DNA from: an uncultured Bacteroidales bacterium
GTDB taxonomy: Bacteria > Bacteroidota > Bacteroidia > Bacteroidales > UBA932
Reading direction: 5' to 3'
DNA length: 7,458 nt
Assembly (NCBI GenBank): GCA_946405485.1
Contig: CAMJHJ010000119.1
Span: 1 to 7,458 of the forward strand
In this document: positions 6,475 to 7,458 of the stretch, piece by piece
How positions within the stretch are numbered: the stretch's first letter is position 1
Layout: the number at the start of each line of letters is the position of its first letter
Notes under the pieces: model-generated
Database searches by the model: none
What the model was told of the DNA's origin: nothing
Seen by the model: the letters and a program-made list of their open reading frames with translations, nothing else
Position numbers and translations under genes: made by a program

Positions 6475-7371
6475 TTACGCTTTCGCCGGACAATCCCGGT
6501 CCGGACAATCGCCGAAACCTTCGATCCGCATGCTGCCGTCAGACCGGGTTTCCACGATGGCGTAGGCGGTATGCTCCGGCCAGGGACCTTCTATCATTCC
6601 CGGGATGGTCACATAGTGGATCCCGGCGCGGGAACTATAGAATCCCGGGTGATGATGCCCCTGGAATACCGCAATGACTTGCGGATGTTGCTCCAGGATG
6701 GCGACGGCGTCCGGGGCATTGCGCACGACCAGGTCGGGGGAGACCTCTGAGAAGTGGTCCAGCATCTGGTGGATGAAGATGAGCGTCGGCTCATCGGCGT
6801 GTGCGCCCAGTTCCTTTTCCAGCCACGCCAGTTCCTCCTTCGGCAACCATGCGGAGGTCCAGTCAAAGTTGCCCCGTTCGTAGTCAGAGCCGTCTTCATT
6901 GAAATCGGCGTCCAGTACGATGCAGCGAAAACCCTTGGCCTTGAAAGAATAGAAACCCCGGCCAATTTCTCCGCCCGTATGCGCCTGGAACTCCGCCTTC
7001 GAGATACAGTCGCAGTCGTGGTTGCCCAGTACGTGCCAGACCGGCCCTCGAAAGCCCTGAAGGGCGGATTCTATCTCATCCAGGAAACCCAGCGCCTCTT
7101 GCGGGTCGGCCTTCGGTCCCATATCCTTGAGGTCTCCGAGCTCGATAATGAAGTCCACCCCGGCTCCGTTGAAACGCCCTACCGCTTCTTGGAGTTTGGC
7201 TAAGGAATCGGGATAGTAACGGTTGATCTGCATTTTGCGCCGAGCGAAATGCGCATCCGTCACGACGCCGAAACGCAGGGTCCGTTGTCTGACGCACGAC
7301 ACGGACGCCTTCATTGCCGGCAGCAGGACAAGCCCTCCGGCAAGGCATCTCAGGAATTCTCGCCGTTCCAT
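6475..7371 (-). CDS. Exported calcineurin-like metallophosphoesterase
   Basis: 298 residues with the full metal-binding motif set of the calcineurin-like superfamily: TDAH (Asp39, His41), LGD (Asp80), GNHD (116-119), FIHQ (His201) and QGHHHPG (His239, His241). Such enzymes cleave phosphomonoesters or diesters with two bound metal ions; the substrate here is unknown. The N-terminus MERREFLRCLAGGLVLLPAM has a twin-arginine-like RREFLR motif before a hydrophobic stretch, so export is likely, either by Tat or as a Sec/lipoprotein substrate (SVSC, Cys26, is a poor lipobox). ATG 7371 is chosen because it begins that signal. The frame stays open to 7440, but that extension overlaps the end of the upstream gene and is hydrophilic. 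The upstream stop is 4 nt before this ATG, so the two genes are probably one operon. A role linked to the OPA transporter is possible but unproven. Confidence 0.88.
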   Translation of the reverse strand: MERREFLRCLAGGLVLLPAMKASVSCVRQRTLRFGVVTDAHFARRKMQINRYYPDSLAKLQEAVGRFNGAGVDFIIELGDLKDMGPKADPQEALGFLDEIESALQGFRGPVWHVLGNHDCDCISKAEFQAHTGGEIGRGFYSFKAKGFRCIVLDADFNEDGSDYERGNFDWTSAWLPKEELAWLEKELGAHADEPTLIFIHQMLDHFSEVSPDLVVRNAPDAVAILEQHPQVIAVFQGHHHPGFYSSRAGIHYVTIPGMIEGPWPEHTAYAIVETRSDGSMRIEGFGDCPDRDCPAKA

Positions 7372-7375
7372 CCGT

Positions 7376-7458
7376 TCAGCGTCCGAAGACTCCGTCGGCG
7401 AAATCCAGCATCCAGGTCCAGTCGATGGCGGAGATGCCATGCTGCTGGTCCCGGCGGA
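7376..7458 (-). CDS. C-terminal end of an unidentified protein (5' part outside window)
   Basis: The minus strand enters the window in an open frame and ends with TGA at 7376-7378 after 26 codons. The tail reads HGISAIDWTWMLDFADGVFGR, rich in aromatic and acidic residues and protein-like, unlike the overlapping frame. The stop is 4 nt before the metallophosphoesterase ATG, the spacing expected in an operon. The fragment is too short to assign a family. Confidence 0.6.
   Translation of the reverse strand, partial: RRDQQHGISAIDWTWMLDFADGVFGR

Noticed and set aside
5597..6508. 303-codon minus-strand open frame antisense to GH37 and running through the tRNA
   Set aside because: It reads through the tRNA-Gly gene (giving the familiar spurious tRNA-derived peptide AQLVERNLAKVEVAGPNPVF) and then antisense to a well-supported GH37 gene.
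6323..6750. Plus-strand open frames giving GKRDSDPRPQPWQGCALPTE or ENGIRTRDLNLGKVALYQLS
   Set aside because: These are translations of the antisense strand of the tRNA, a well-known false gene type, and they continue antisense to the metallophosphoesterase.
7372..7440. N-terminal extension of the metallophosphoesterase to 7440
   Set aside because: It overlaps the end of the upstream minus-strand gene in another frame and puts 23 hydrophilic residues before the signal sequence.
1..7458. CRISPR array, transposase, phage or integrase genes, or an attachment site at the tRNA
   Set aside because: No direct repeats, no mobile-element genes, and no second copy of the tRNA 3' end were seen in the window.

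Overview
The window looks like chromosomal DNA from a fairly GC-rich member of the Bacteroidota, probably Bacteroidales. The evidence is a complete Bacteroidota-type promoter in front of a tRNA (TTTG, 19 bp, TAnnTTTG), two more TAnnTTTG elements in the divergent intergenic region, near-absence of Shine-Dalgarno sequences, lipoprotein signal peptides on two of the hydrolases, and a gene content dominated by exported glycan-active enzymes. The species cannot be named from the sequence.

Layout. Positions 1-3055 (+) form a tightly coupled three-gene unit: the C-terminal part of a GH65 enzyme, an organophosphate:phosphate antiporter-family (OPA) transporter joined to it by an ATGA overlap, and a lipoprotein alpha/beta-hydrolase whose signal peptide is encoded inside the transporter's 3' end. 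Facing it, with only 4 bp between stop codons, is a 621-residue lipoprotein (3060-4925, -) with a TIM-barrel-like glycosidase region followed by a GH42-trimerisation-like domain. A 65-bp divergent spacer separates it from a secreted GH37 (trehalase-family) enzyme (4991-6274, +). A hairpin and a tRNA-Gly(GCC) gene (-) follow, then a calcineurin-like metallophosphoesterase (6475-7371, -), which lies 4 nt behind the last 26 codons of another minus-strand gene. No stretch longer than about 300 bases lacks a gene.

How the genes may work together. Two alpha-glucosidase-type families (GH65 and GH37), an esterase-like lipoprotein, an unassigned glycosidase-like lipoprotein and a phosphate-ester transporter suggest an accessory locus for degrading a small alpha-glucoside or a substituted glycan. 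No SusC/SusD pair is seen in the window. The clearest oddities are the overprinted transporter tail, the two start codons lying 4-5 nt after perfect -7 elements (possible leaderless mRNAs), and a GH37 enzyme that keeps both catalytic acids but lacks part of the trehalose-recognition signature. I found no CRISPR array, insertion sequence, phage gene or defence system, and nothing that clearly amounts to an undescribed system.
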